Below are positions 1-7,049 of a DNA stretch of 22,086 nt, one piece after another. Positions within the stretch are counted from its first letter, which is position 1. Every line of letters starts with the position of its first letter. Position numbers and translations under genes: made by a program. The notes under the pieces were generated by a model. It was not told the DNA's origin. It did not search any database and was given only the letters and a program-made list of their open reading frames with translations. The stretch is from DASQWC01 sp035640475 (GTDB lineage Bacteria; Actinomycetota; JAICYB01): NCBI GenBank assembly GCA_035640475.1, contig DASQWC010000009.1:1-22086 (forward strand), in the 5' to 3' direction.

Positions 1-657
1 TCCTCCATCCCCCAGCCCGATGTAGAGGAGACCGTCCGGTCCGAAGACAAGGTTCCCGCCGTTGTGATTCGGGAACGGCTGGTCGACGAACAGCACCTGC
101 CGCGCTCCCGCGACGTCGGCGCGTCCGTTGGAAAAGCCGTACTCGCGGACGACGGTGTCGCCTGCGGTATTCGTGAAATTCACGTAGAGCTTCGTACCGT
201 CGGGCGAAAAAGCAATGCCGAGAAGCCCCTGTTCGCTTCCCGTCGATACCTGTGCGGAAATATCCAGAACGGAGCCCGAGGCGAGCCGTCCGTTGCGGAT
301 CGCTCGAATGCGGCCGCCCTTCTCGGCGACGTACTGCGCTCGGTCGCCTCTGCGAAGGGCCATCGCGACGGGCTCGTTGAGCTCCGCGACGCGCGTGAGC
401 TTGATGCGCGCACGCGCCAGGGAGCCGGGCGGTGGTGGCGGGGGCGCGGTCCGCCGCGGCGATGTGCCCGTCGACGACAACGTCCCCGCGGGCGTGCTCG
501 AGGAGGCCGGAGAGATCGTGGTGTCGTCGCCGTCCGACGCGCTCGGACTCGCGATCACGCGCCGTCCCTCGACGTCGGTTCCGCCGTCTCCACAGGCGAC
601 GCCCAACACCAGTGCGAACCCAATTGCAGCCGTCGCGATCCGGCGCCAAGACGTCAC
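1..657 (-). CDS. PQQ-dependent sugar dehydrogenase-like lipoprotein or secreted protein (3' end outside window)
   Basis: The first 219 residues are visible. A hydrophobic N-terminal segment (about residues 7-21) ends in LGVAC, so this is a signal peptide and perhaps a lipoprotein with an imperfect lipobox. A Ser/Thr/Pro-rich linker containing PPPPPP follows, then a six-bladed propeller start: LNEPVAMAL, YVAEKGGRIRAI, SEQGLLGIAFSPD, and HNGGNLVFGPDGLLYIGLGDGG-like text at the window edge. These are hallmarks of the glucose/sorbosone dehydrogenase (GSDH) family, periplasmic or cell-surface enzymes that oxidise sugars with PQQ; substrate cannot be told from the fragment. The GTG start is chosen because the next in-frame upstream starts belong to another frame that stops at once; it lies 10 bases after the transglutaminase stop, suggesting co-transcription with the Anbu cluster. 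No strong ribosome-binding site is seen. Confidence 0.85.
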   Translation of the reverse strand, partial: MTSWRRIATAAIGFALVLGVACGDGGTDVEGRRVIASPSASDGDDTTISPASSSTPAGTLSSTGTSPRRTAPPPPPPGSLARARIKLTRVAELNEPVAMALRRGDRAQYVAEKGGRIRAIRNGRLASGSVLDISAQVSTGSEQGLLGIAFSPDGTKLYVNFTNTAGDTVVREYGFSNGRADVAGARQVLFVDQPFPNHNGGNLVFGPDGLLYIGLGDGG

Positions 658-667
658 GGCGCCATCT

Positions 668-1525
668 TCACACGGGAGGTTCCGGCGCGGCGTCGGATGT
701 GCGGAGCTCGATCGTCGACGCCAGCTTTGAGACGGCCGAGCCCCGGAACCGGCCGTCGACCGGCGCGGCGCCGGCCGGAGTCGCCGCCGCCGCGAGTGTC
801 ACGTGGCGGTCGGTGACGGCAAGGCCCATCGTCGGGTCGTAGCCGCGCCAGCCGGCACCCGGGACATACGCGGCACCCCATGCGTGCAGCTCCCGCAGCC
901 CCGACGGCTCGTCGGCGACGTAGCCGCTCACGAACCTGGCCGCGACGCCGACACAGCGACACGCCTCGACGAACAGGACGGCGAGGTCGCGGCACGAGCC
1001 CTCCTGCGACGCGAGTGTGACCGAGGCCGGCAACGGATCGCCTTCCGGGCGGACGATCGTTTTGTGCGTCGCGTGGATCCTCGACGCGAGGCCTTGTAGG
1101 AATTCGACGAAGTTCTGATTGACCGAAGCGGCGACTTCCTTGGCGAACTCGAACGGCCAATCCGGGGATGGTGACATGTACGGGAAAAGCGCCGCTTGGT
1201 CGGCGGCCGGATACACCGGCGGAAGCTCCGCGGCCTCGAACGTCGGGACGACGAAGTCGTAGGGATTCTCTCGGAGCGTCTCCACGGCAAACGACGTTGT
1301 GATGCGAAGCGATGAGTGAGTTTCCGAGAACCACGCCCACACGATGTCGTTGCCGTACACGTCGATGCCCTCGGTCATCCCGTCCGGCGGCGGTGTCATC
1401 TCGATCGAGAACTCGTGAATGAGCTGTCGCGGATCCGATCGGGGCCGAAGCCGGATCGTATGCGGCTCGAGGAAGACGGGAGCCGAATAGTCGTAGGTCG
1501 TATGGTGGACGCCTTCGAAGTACAC
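668..1525 (-). CDS. Transglutaminase-like cysteine peptidase of the Anbu cluster
   Basis: 285 residues. The N-terminal part (about 1-90, beginning YFEGVHHTTYDYSAPV) matches the bacterial transglutaminase-like N-terminal beta domain, with the papain-fold transglutaminase core at about 140-235. The triad is visible: Cys178 in EGSCRDLAVL, His214 in ELHAWGAAYV and Asp230 in GWRGYDPTMG. Members probably hydrolyse or transfer amide bonds; the natural substrate is unknown. The protein has no signal peptide and should be cytoplasmic. Start is GTG with AGGAGG at good spacing; the Anbu stop codon TAG overlaps this ribosome-binding site, leaving a 7-base gap, so translation is likely coupled. Position as fourth gene of the ATP-grasp/alpha-E/Anbu operon is typical for this family. 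Confidence 0.9.
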   Translation of the reverse strand: MYFEGVHHTTYDYSAPVFLEPHTIRLRPRSDPRQLIHEFSIEMTPPPDGMTEGIDVYGNDIVWAWFSETHSSLRITTSFAVETLRENPYDFVVPTFEAAELPPVYPAADQAALFPYMSPSPDWPFEFAKEVAASVNQNFVEFLQGLASRIHATHKTIVRPEGDPLPASVTLASQEGSCRDLAVLFVEACRCVGVAARFVSGYVADEPSGLRELHAWGAAYVPGAGWRGYDPTMGLAVTDRHVTLAAAATPAGAAPVDGRFRGSAVSKLASTIELRTSDAAPEPPV

Positions 1526-1532
1526 GTTCCTC

Positions 1533-2294
1533 CTAGCTCGCGCCCGGCTGATCGAGCGGGACGACTTTGGGGCGAATCTTTGAGAAGACGTCGCTCACCC
1601 ACTCGGCCGGAACCTCCTCGATCGCCTCACGAACGCGCAGCTGCCACCACTCGGATACGTGGCGGAGGTCGTCTCGTTCGTAGCGATGCTCGACGATGTG
1701 ATACGAGTCGCGTTTGTAGACGACGACGTCGAGTGGAAAGCCGACATCCGTTGCGCTGGTCCGCGTCGCGTCGAACGCGAGGTATGCGATCTTCAACGCG
1801 TCCTCCATGCTTGTGTCGTAGGTGAGCGTGCGGTCGAGGATCGGTTTGCCGTAGGCACTCTCACCGATCGCGAAGTAGGGTGCGCCCGGCGCCACCTCCA
1901 CCCAGTTGCCTTGCGGGTAGAGCAAGTACAGGCGGTGCTCGTCGTCCCGCTCGAGCTGGCCCCCGACGAGCGCGGAGACGTCGAATTGCATTCCGCTCGC
2001 GACGATGGCGTCGCGGTCCTCCTCGGCGACGCGGCGGATCTGGTCGGCGAAGGCGTTGACGACTTTGTAGATCTTGTCGAACGATTGGTCCTGCTCGGCG
2101 ATGGCCTCCTCGAAGTACGTCACCGCCTTGTCGCGGATGGCGCGCAATCCCGACGTCATCAGGAACATGGAGTGTCCGGAGCGTTCCAGGACGGTGACCT
2201 TCTTGACGCTGATGCGTTCCGTGCCGCTCGTGACGCGAGAGTCGGCGATGCCGACGATCCCGTCGGCGACCTTGATGGCCAGACAGAGCGTCAC
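1533..2294 (-). CDS. Anbu, proteasome-like N-terminal-nucleophile peptidase
   Basis: 253 residues from the GTG that overlaps the alpha-E stop (GTGA, 4 bases). The N-terminus reads (M)TLCLAIKVADGIVGIADSR, the form expected after removal of the initiator residue: Thr2 would become the N-terminal nucleophile, with Asp18 and Lys32 in the positions of the proteasome/HslV catalytic Asp and Lys. Other family-like stretches are LMTSGLRAIRDKAV, YFAIGESAYGKPILDRTL and PLDVVVYKRD. Anbu (ancestral beta subunit) forms large self-assembled rings or helices, and peptidase activity has been hard to show. The longer frame reaching to 2711 is rejected because it reads through alpha-E in another frame and would bury the nucleophile. 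Cytoplasmic; no ATPase partner such as HslU is visible in the window. Confidence 0.9.
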   Translation of the reverse strand: MTLCLAIKVADGIVGIADSRVTSGTERISVKKVTVLERSGHSMFLMTSGLRAIRDKAVTYFEEAIAEQDQSFDKIYKVVNAFADQIRRVAEEDRDAIVASGMQFDVSALVGGQLERDDEHRLYLLYPQGNWVEVAPGAPYFAIGESAYGKPILDRTLTYDTSMEDALKIAYLAFDATRTSATDVGFPLDVVVYKRDSYHIVEHRYERDDLRHVSEWWQLRVREAIEEVPAEWVSDVFSKIRPKVVPLDQPGAS

Positions 2295-3307
2295 AGCACC
2301 ACCTGTTCCTGTAATTGCCGCTGCGCGGCCCCCTCGGCGTCCTCGTCGAGCGACGGGGACGGCTCGAGGGAGAAGAACGCTTCCTGGATCGCCATCCCGA
2401 CATCGTTCAGGTTTGCCTGCAGTCCGTCGAGGAACTCGTGGAGCCCGGACGTCATGATCTCCTCGGTCGAAGCGAAGTCGAGCTCGGCTCGCAGGCGGCC
2501 GAGGAGCTGCTCGGCCCGGTTCCCGTAGCTTCCCGGAGGCGTCCCGGTAATGGCCCGAAGCGACTCCTCGGCCCTCGACACGCAGTACCGGATCGCGCGG
2601 GGGAACTCGGCGTCGTGGATGAGGAAGTCCACAACCCGGCGGGGACCGATTCGCCCGCACTTCTTCCGGTACATCTCGAGTGCACTGGCCGAGCGCAAGA
2701 GCGCCGCCCACTGCAGGTTGTCGTACGGGGTTCCGACGTAGCTCACATCGGGCAAGATGATGAAGTACTTCACGTCGAGGATCCGTGAGGTCTTATCGGC
2801 GCGCTCGAGGAATCGTCCGAGTCGGCCGAAGTGCCATGCCTCACCGTGCGCCATCGTCGCATCGGTCACGCCGGCGAACAGGTGCCCGGCCATCTTGACT
2901 CTCGTGAAGAAATCGTGGGGCTCGAACATGACGTCGAAGTCGCTGAACGCCGCCTCGCGAACCATCAGATAGAAGCGGTTCACCTGCTCCCACATCTCCG
3001 AAGAGATGACCTCTCGAACCGACCTCGCGTTCTCCCGGGCGCGGTGAACACACCCGAGGATCGAGCTCGGATAGTCGGGATCGAAGGTCAGGAACTGGAT
3101 GACGTTTTCGCGTGTGTACTCGTCGAAGTTCTCCTCGAAGATGGCGCGGTCGCCCGTCGTGTTCACGAGCGGCTCCCATTGCTGATTCGTCTCGCTTGGC
3201 AAGTCGAGCATCAGATGCAGATTCACGTCGATGAAGCGGCCGACGTTCTCCGCGCGCTCGATGTAGCGGTTCAGCCAGTAGATGTTGTCTGCAACACGGC
3301 TCAGCAT
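2291..3307 (-). CDS. Alpha-E domain protein
   Basis: 338 residues, essentially all helical, beginning MLSRVADNIYWLNRYIERAE, which is the diagnostic opening of alpha-E (formerly DUF403) proteins. Further family-like blocks are FEPHDFFTRVKMAGHLFAG, GRFLERADKTSRILDVKY and YDNLQWAALLRSASALEMYR. No enzymatic residues are known for the family; it nearly always accompanies a circularly permuted ATP-grasp protein and probably acts with it. The ATG at 3307 is chosen over an in-frame ATG 36 bases upstream because it gives the family N-terminus and sits 1 base after the ATP-grasp stop (TAAGATG), a termination-reinitiation arrangement; no separate strong ribosome-binding site is seen. The last residues (after about 318) are an acidic and Gln-rich tail. 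Confidence 0.93.
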   Translation of the reverse strand: MLSRVADNIYWLNRYIERAENVGRFIDVNLHLMLDLPSETNQQWEPLVNTTGDRAIFEENFDEYTRENVIQFLTFDPDYPSSILGCVHRARENARSVREVISSEMWEQVNRFYLMVREAAFSDFDVMFEPHDFFTRVKMAGHLFAGVTDATMAHGEAWHFGRLGRFLERADKTSRILDVKYFIILPDVSYVGTPYDNLQWAALLRSASALEMYRKKCGRIGPRRVVDFLIHDAEFPRAIRYCVSRAEESLRAITGTPPGSYGNRAEQLLGRLRAELDFASTEEIMTSGLHEFLDGLQANLNDVGMAIQEAFFSLEPSPSLDEDAEGAAQRQLQEQVVL

Positions 3308-3308
3308 C

Positions 3309-4730
3309 TTAGGAGAGCACCCACGTATCCTTGCTGCCGCCACCCTGCGACGAGTTCACGACGAGGGAACCCTTCCGCAGCGCGACTCTGGTCAAACCTC
3401 CCGGCAGCACGTACACGTCCTCGCCGTAGAGGACGAACGGCCTCAGATCGACGTGCCGTCCCTCCAGATGCTGGTCGATGATGACCGGCGCCCGCGAGAG
3501 GCCGAGGGTCGGCTGCGCGATGTAGTTCCGCGGATCTTCTTCGATGAGCGAGGCGAACGATTCCCGCTCGTCGGCCGTCGAGTGGGGCCCGACGAGCATG
3601 CCGTAACCGCCCGACTCGTTGGCGGCCTTCACGACGAGCTCGTCGAGATGCTCGCGAACGTAGCTGCGCTGGTCGTCCTCCCAGCAGACGTAGGTCGGAA
3701 CGTTCGGAAGCAGGATCTCGTCGCCCGTGTAGTACTTCACGATCTCCGGCACGTAGGCGTACACGACCTTGTCGTCGGCAATCCCAGTTCCCGGCGCGTT
3801 GGCCAGGGCGACACGCCCGCTGCGATACGCGGCCATCAAGCCGGGCACACCGAGCAGTGAATCCGGACGGAAGACGGTGGGATCGATGAACTCGTCGTTG
3901 ACTCGCCGGTAGATCACGTCGACGCGCTGGAGTCCCTTCGTCGTCCGCATGTGCACCCAGCCGTCGACGACGACCAAGTCGCGGCCTTCGACGAGCTCGA
4001 CACCCATCTGCTGGGCAAGGAAGGAGTGCTCGAAGTACGCAGAGTTGTACGGGCCGGGCGACAGGACGACGACGGTCGGGCTCTGCACCCCGTCGGGGGC
4101 CAGATATTGGAGCGTCTCGAGCAGCCGGTTCGGATAGTCGTCGACCGGACGGACCCGCGAAGCGGCGAACACCTGCGGGAATGTCCGCTTGAGCACTTGA
4201 CGGTTCTCGAGCACGTACGAGACGCCCGAGGGACAGCGCAGATTGTCCTCGAGGACGTAAAAGCGCCCGTCGCGGTCGCGGACGAGGTCGGTGCCGGTGA
4301 CGTGACACCACACGCGACGAGGGGGGTCGAGTCCGGCGACCTCGGGCATGTACGACGTCGCCGACCGGACGACGAATTCCGGGATCACGCCGTCGCTGAT
4401 GATCTTTTGGTCGTGGTAGATGTCGTCGATGAACTCGTTGAGCGCGTAGATGCGCTGCCGGAGTCCGCGCTCGATGAGATCGAAATCCTCGGCGGGAAGT
4501 ATGCGCGGAATGATGTCGAAGGGAAAGATCCGCTCGGCCTCACCAGACACTCCAAAGGTGATGCCCATATGCAGCAGGGCCTGCTCGGCGGCGAGCTGAC
4601 GGCGCTCCAGCTCGCCTTCCGGAAGCTGGCTGAGCAACCGGATGAGCAGGTCGGCACCAGATCTCGGGCGTTCCGGTGTTTCGAACAGCTCGTCGTAGAA
4701 TCCGTCGAGATCGTAGTGATCGAAGGGCAC
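3309..4730 (-). CDS. Circularly permuted ATP-grasp type 2 protein, first gene of the Anbu operon
   Basis: 473 residues, the usual length for this family (formerly DUF404/DUF407). The N-terminus FDHYDLDGFYDELFE, the metal/ATP motif EDNLRCPSGVSYVLENR (Glu161, Asp162, Asn163, Arg165), the Lys/Gly-rich KAANESGGYGMLVGP region and the C-terminal LRPFVLYGEDVYVLPGGLTRVA with a terminal SSQGGGSKDTWVL are all family signatures. ATP-grasp ligases join a carboxylate to an amine through an acylphosphate; this type is predicted to make a peptide or isopeptide bond on an unknown substrate. Start is GTG; the upstream TTAAGCG is a poor ribosome-binding site, so the start is the first plausible one rather than strongly marked. 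It heads a five-gene minus-strand series and diverges from the DedA-like gene with only 41 bases between. Confidence 0.93.
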   Translation of the reverse strand: MPFDHYDLDGFYDELFETPERPRSGADLLIRLLSQLPEGELERRQLAAEQALLHMGITFGVSGEAERIFPFDIIPRILPAEDFDLIERGLRQRIYALNEFIDDIYHDQKIISDGVIPEFVVRSATSYMPEVAGLDPPRRVWCHVTGTDLVRDRDGRFYVLEDNLRCPSGVSYVLENRQVLKRTFPQVFAASRVRPVDDYPNRLLETLQYLAPDGVQSPTVVVLSPGPYNSAYFEHSFLAQQMGVELVEGRDLVVVDGWVHMRTTKGLQRVDVIYRRVNDEFIDPTVFRPDSLLGVPGLMAAYRSGRVALANAPGTGIADDKVVYAYVPEIVKYYTGDEILLPNVPTYVCWEDDQRSYVREHLDELVVKAANESGGYGMLVGPHSTADERESFASLIEEDPRNYIAQPTLGLSRAPVIIDQHLEGRHVDLRPFVLYGEDVYVLPGGLTRVALRKGSLVVNSSQGGGSKDTWVLS

Positions 4731-4771
4731 CGCTTAACCGTATCGGAGTCCCGAGGAGCGTACGTCTGCCG

Positions 4772-5539
4772 TTGGCCGACCCCGTTGACAGCGCAGAGAC
4801 ACGGCGCACACGCCTGAGCGACGGACAGGCGTTCGGCCTTCTCGCCGCATACCTCATCTTCCGGACGATCACGAACCGAGTCGGCCTCGGCGTCGGACCG
4901 AGGCTCCTCAAGTCGAACCTCCCGTGGGTCATCCCCCTCCTGAACAACTCGTCTCTGCTCCTGATCCAGGCGGGGACGGGCACGTCGGGCAAGCCCGGAC
5001 TCTTCGCCGCTACGGTCGTCGCGTCGGTGTTCATGTCGACGGTTGCCGGTCTCGTCCTGTACTGGGCGGGGTGGCGGTTCGGACACCGGCTCGCCGAGGA
5101 AGCGAAGAAACCCGGCTCGCCCTGGGCGGGTGTGTGGAACCCAAAACAGATCGGGCGCGCCGAACGATGGATGGACCGATGGGGCGTCCCCGTGGTCTTT
5201 CTCGGCCGGATCGTGGAGTACTTCACCCTTCCGGTTCTGCTCGTGGCCGGCGCGAGCGAGATGCGATTCCGGCGCTTTCTGATCGCGAACACGCTAGGCG
5301 GCATCACCTTCGCGTGCGGGTTCCTGTGGGTCGGCGGTGCGGCGCAGCGGCGCTGGCCGTGGCTTCGGGACTGGATCTCGAACACGTACGGTCCCTGGGC
5401 GCTTCGAATCGGACTCGTGTTGCTGGCGCTCGTCGTCCTCGTGTTCCTGCTCGGCCGCCGGCAGGACCGAAAGCGCGATCAGGACTCGACGACGGCGCCA
5501 TCCCATGGCCCGAGCGACAGCTCACCGCCGACGGGCTGA
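4772..5539 (+). CDS. DedA/VTT-family-like membrane protein
   Basis: 255 residues with several hydrophobic segments (about 13-35, 47-90, 130-155, 170-190 and a final helix near 205-228), followed by a hydrophilic Arg/Asp/Ser-rich cytoplasmic tail. The core RAERWMDRWGVPVVFLGR followed by LPVLLVAGASEMRFRRFL and NTLGGITFACGFLWVGG resembles the SNARE-associated/VTT (DedA) domain, which acts in lipid scrambling and undecaprenyl-phosphate or proton handling. The usual P-x-x-R after the Gly-Arg pair is not obvious, so it is a divergent member. Start: TTG at 4772 follows GAGGAG with a long 13-base spacing; a CTG at 4766 has better spacing but is a rarer start, and the frame is also open upstream. The last 61 bases overlap the end of the convergent alpha-glucosidase gene. 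Confidence 0.65.
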   Translation: MADPVDSAETRRTRLSDGQAFGLLAAYLIFRTITNRVGLGVGPRLLKSNLPWVIPLLNNSSLLLIQAGTGTSGKPGLFAATVVASVFMSTVAGLVLYWAGWRFGHRLAEEAKKPGSPWAGVWNPKQIGRAERWMDRWGVPVVFLGRIVEYFTLPVLLVAGASEMRFRRFLIANTLGGITFACGFLWVGGAAQRRWPWLRDWISNTYGPWALRIGLVLLALVVLVFLLGRRQDRKRDQDSTTAPSHGPSDSSPPTG

Positions 5540-7041
5540 CCGTCGCGGTCGCGGTTCGGGGAGATCGCGATCCTGCCGTCGACGTGAGGCAGCGTGGCGT
5601 GAGCGTCGCTGAAGTTCAGCGCGACGATGCATCCTTCACCGCGCCGGTAGGCCCAAACTCCGGGCGGCGTGTCGAGCCGTTCGTACGGCCGTGTTGCCAG
5701 ACCCTCTGCGCGCCGCAGCGCAATGAGGTCGCGGCATAGGTGCAACACCGACGACCTGTCGCCTCGTTGGTCCTCAACGTTCGCGCGTGCAAGATCCCCG
5801 AACGGGAGCCAGGGCTCGGCCCTCGGTGACGTGAAGCCGGCGCCTTGCGCGGCGGTCCACTGCATCGGCGTGCGCTCCGGGTCGCGTCCGGCGGCGGGAT
5901 GAAATTTCACACCGACGGGATCCTTCACCTCGTTGCGTTCGAAAGGACGGTCCACCATGCCGATCTCGTCGCCGTAATAGAGAAACGGCGTGCCGCGCAG
6001 CGTCAGCAGCATGACGAGCGCAAGCCGGATCTTTCGCTCGTCGCCGCCGCACCACCGTGTCGCGAAGCGGCTGACGTCGTGACTTGAGCCCACCCAGCAC
6101 GGCCAGGAATGTCCCGGATAGATGCGCTCGATCGTGTCGACGACGTCGGCGAGCCCGGCGTCGAAGCGGTGAAAGATGAACGCGATGTTGAATGCGAGAT
6201 GGACCTCGTCGTCGTCTCCGTGAAACGACGGGAGCAGCTCGATATCGCCGAAGAACGTCTCGCCGACGAGGAGGCGCTCCGGATCGTAGTCACGGGCGAT
6301 CGTCCGCCACCGGCGCAGGACGTCGTGCAGCTCGGGCCTATGCGCGTTGTAGACCTGCCGCTGTCCACGGATGCGCGTGATCGTGTCGTCGGTTTCCGAG
6401 GCCGGCGGATTGTCTCGGAGGCCCCGGTCCTTGACGATCGCGTGGCAAACGTCGATGCGGAAGCCGGCAACGCCGCGGTCGAACCAGAACCTCAAGATCT
6501 CATCGAACGAGGATGCGACCTTCGGCTCCCACCAGTTGAGGTCGGGCTGCTCGCGCAGAAAGTTGTGCAGGTAGTACTGGCCGGTGGAGTCGTCGAGCGT
6601 CCACGCGGCGCCCATGAAGTTGGACACCCAGTTGTTCGGCTCGCCGCCGCCGGGAGCCGGATCGGCCCACACGTACCAGTTCCGATGCTCGGCGTCCCTG
6701 GATGTCCGGGCATCGACGAACCACGGATGCTGGTCGCTCGTGTGGTTCGGAACGAGATCGTTGAGCACGCGAATGCCGCGTCGTCCGGCTTCGTACACGA
6801 GCCGGTCGAAGTCGTCGAGCGTGCCGAGGACCGGATCGACCGCGCAATAGTCGGCGACGTCGTAGCCCCAGTCGGCGTTGGGCGACGGCATCACGGGGCT
6901 GAGCCAGATCCCGTCGACGCCGAGCCACTCCAAATGATCGAGGTGAGCAATAACGCCGGGAATGTCGCCGACGCCGTCGTCGTTGGAATCGGCAAACGAC
7001 CGGACGTAGACGTGGTAGATGACGGCGTCCCGCCACCACAT
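5479..7041 (-). CDS. GH13 alpha-glucosidase (oligo-1,6-glucosidase / alpha-amylase family)
   Basis: 520 residues beginning MWWRDAVIYHVYVRSFADSN, the standard start of GH13 alpha-glucosidases. Family regions are visible in order: DLVPNH (95-100), FRIDV with the nucleophile Asp197, VGETF with the acid/base Glu261, and SSHDVSR with transition-state stabiliser Asp322. A short beta-sandwich domain C ends the protein. It should hydrolyse alpha-1,4 or alpha-1,6 glucosidic bonds of small maltodextrins; trehalose synthase or transferase activity cannot be excluded. No signal peptide is seen, so it is cytoplasmic. The start lies 8 bases after the ilvD stop, suggesting co-transcription with ilvD; the ribosome-binding site is weak. 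The frame is open upstream to 7329 but that part is an ilvD shadow. The 3' end overlaps the convergent DedA-like gene by 61 bases. Confidence 0.93.
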   Translation of the reverse strand: MWWRDAVIYHVYVRSFADSNDDGVGDIPGVIAHLDHLEWLGVDGIWLSPVMPSPNADWGYDVADYCAVDPVLGTLDDFDRLVYEAGRRGIRVLNDLVPNHTSDQHPWFVDARTSRDAEHRNWYVWADPAPGGGEPNNWVSNFMGAAWTLDDSTGQYYLHNFLREQPDLNWWEPKVASSFDEILRFWFDRGVAGFRIDVCHAIVKDRGLRDNPPASETDDTITRIRGQRQVYNAHRPELHDVLRRWRTIARDYDPERLLVGETFFGDIELLPSFHGDDDEVHLAFNIAFIFHRFDAGLADVVDTIERIYPGHSWPCWVGSSHDVSRFATRWCGGDERKIRLALVMLLTLRGTPFLYYGDEIGMVDRPFERNEVKDPVGVKFHPAAGRDPERTPMQWTAAQGAGFTSPRAEPWLPFGDLARANVEDQRGDRSSVLHLCRDLIALRRAEGLATRPYERLDTPPGVWAYRRGEGCIVALNFSDAHATLPHVDGRIAISPNRDRDGQPVGGELSLGPWDGAVVES

Positions 7042-7049
7042 GTCCGGGC

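Noticed and set aside
64..816. 250-codon plus-strand open frame opposite the sugar dehydrogenase gene
   Set aside because: Low-complexity Arg-rich text; the minus strand encodes a signal peptide and clear GSDH motifs.
1659..2528. 289-codon plus-strand open frame opposite the Anbu and alpha-E genes
   Set aside because: Same frame-shadow character; both genes on the other strand have intact family motifs.
2295..2711. In-frame upstream extension of Anbu
   Set aside because: It overlaps alpha-E in another frame and would prevent exposure of the N-terminal Thr nucleophile.
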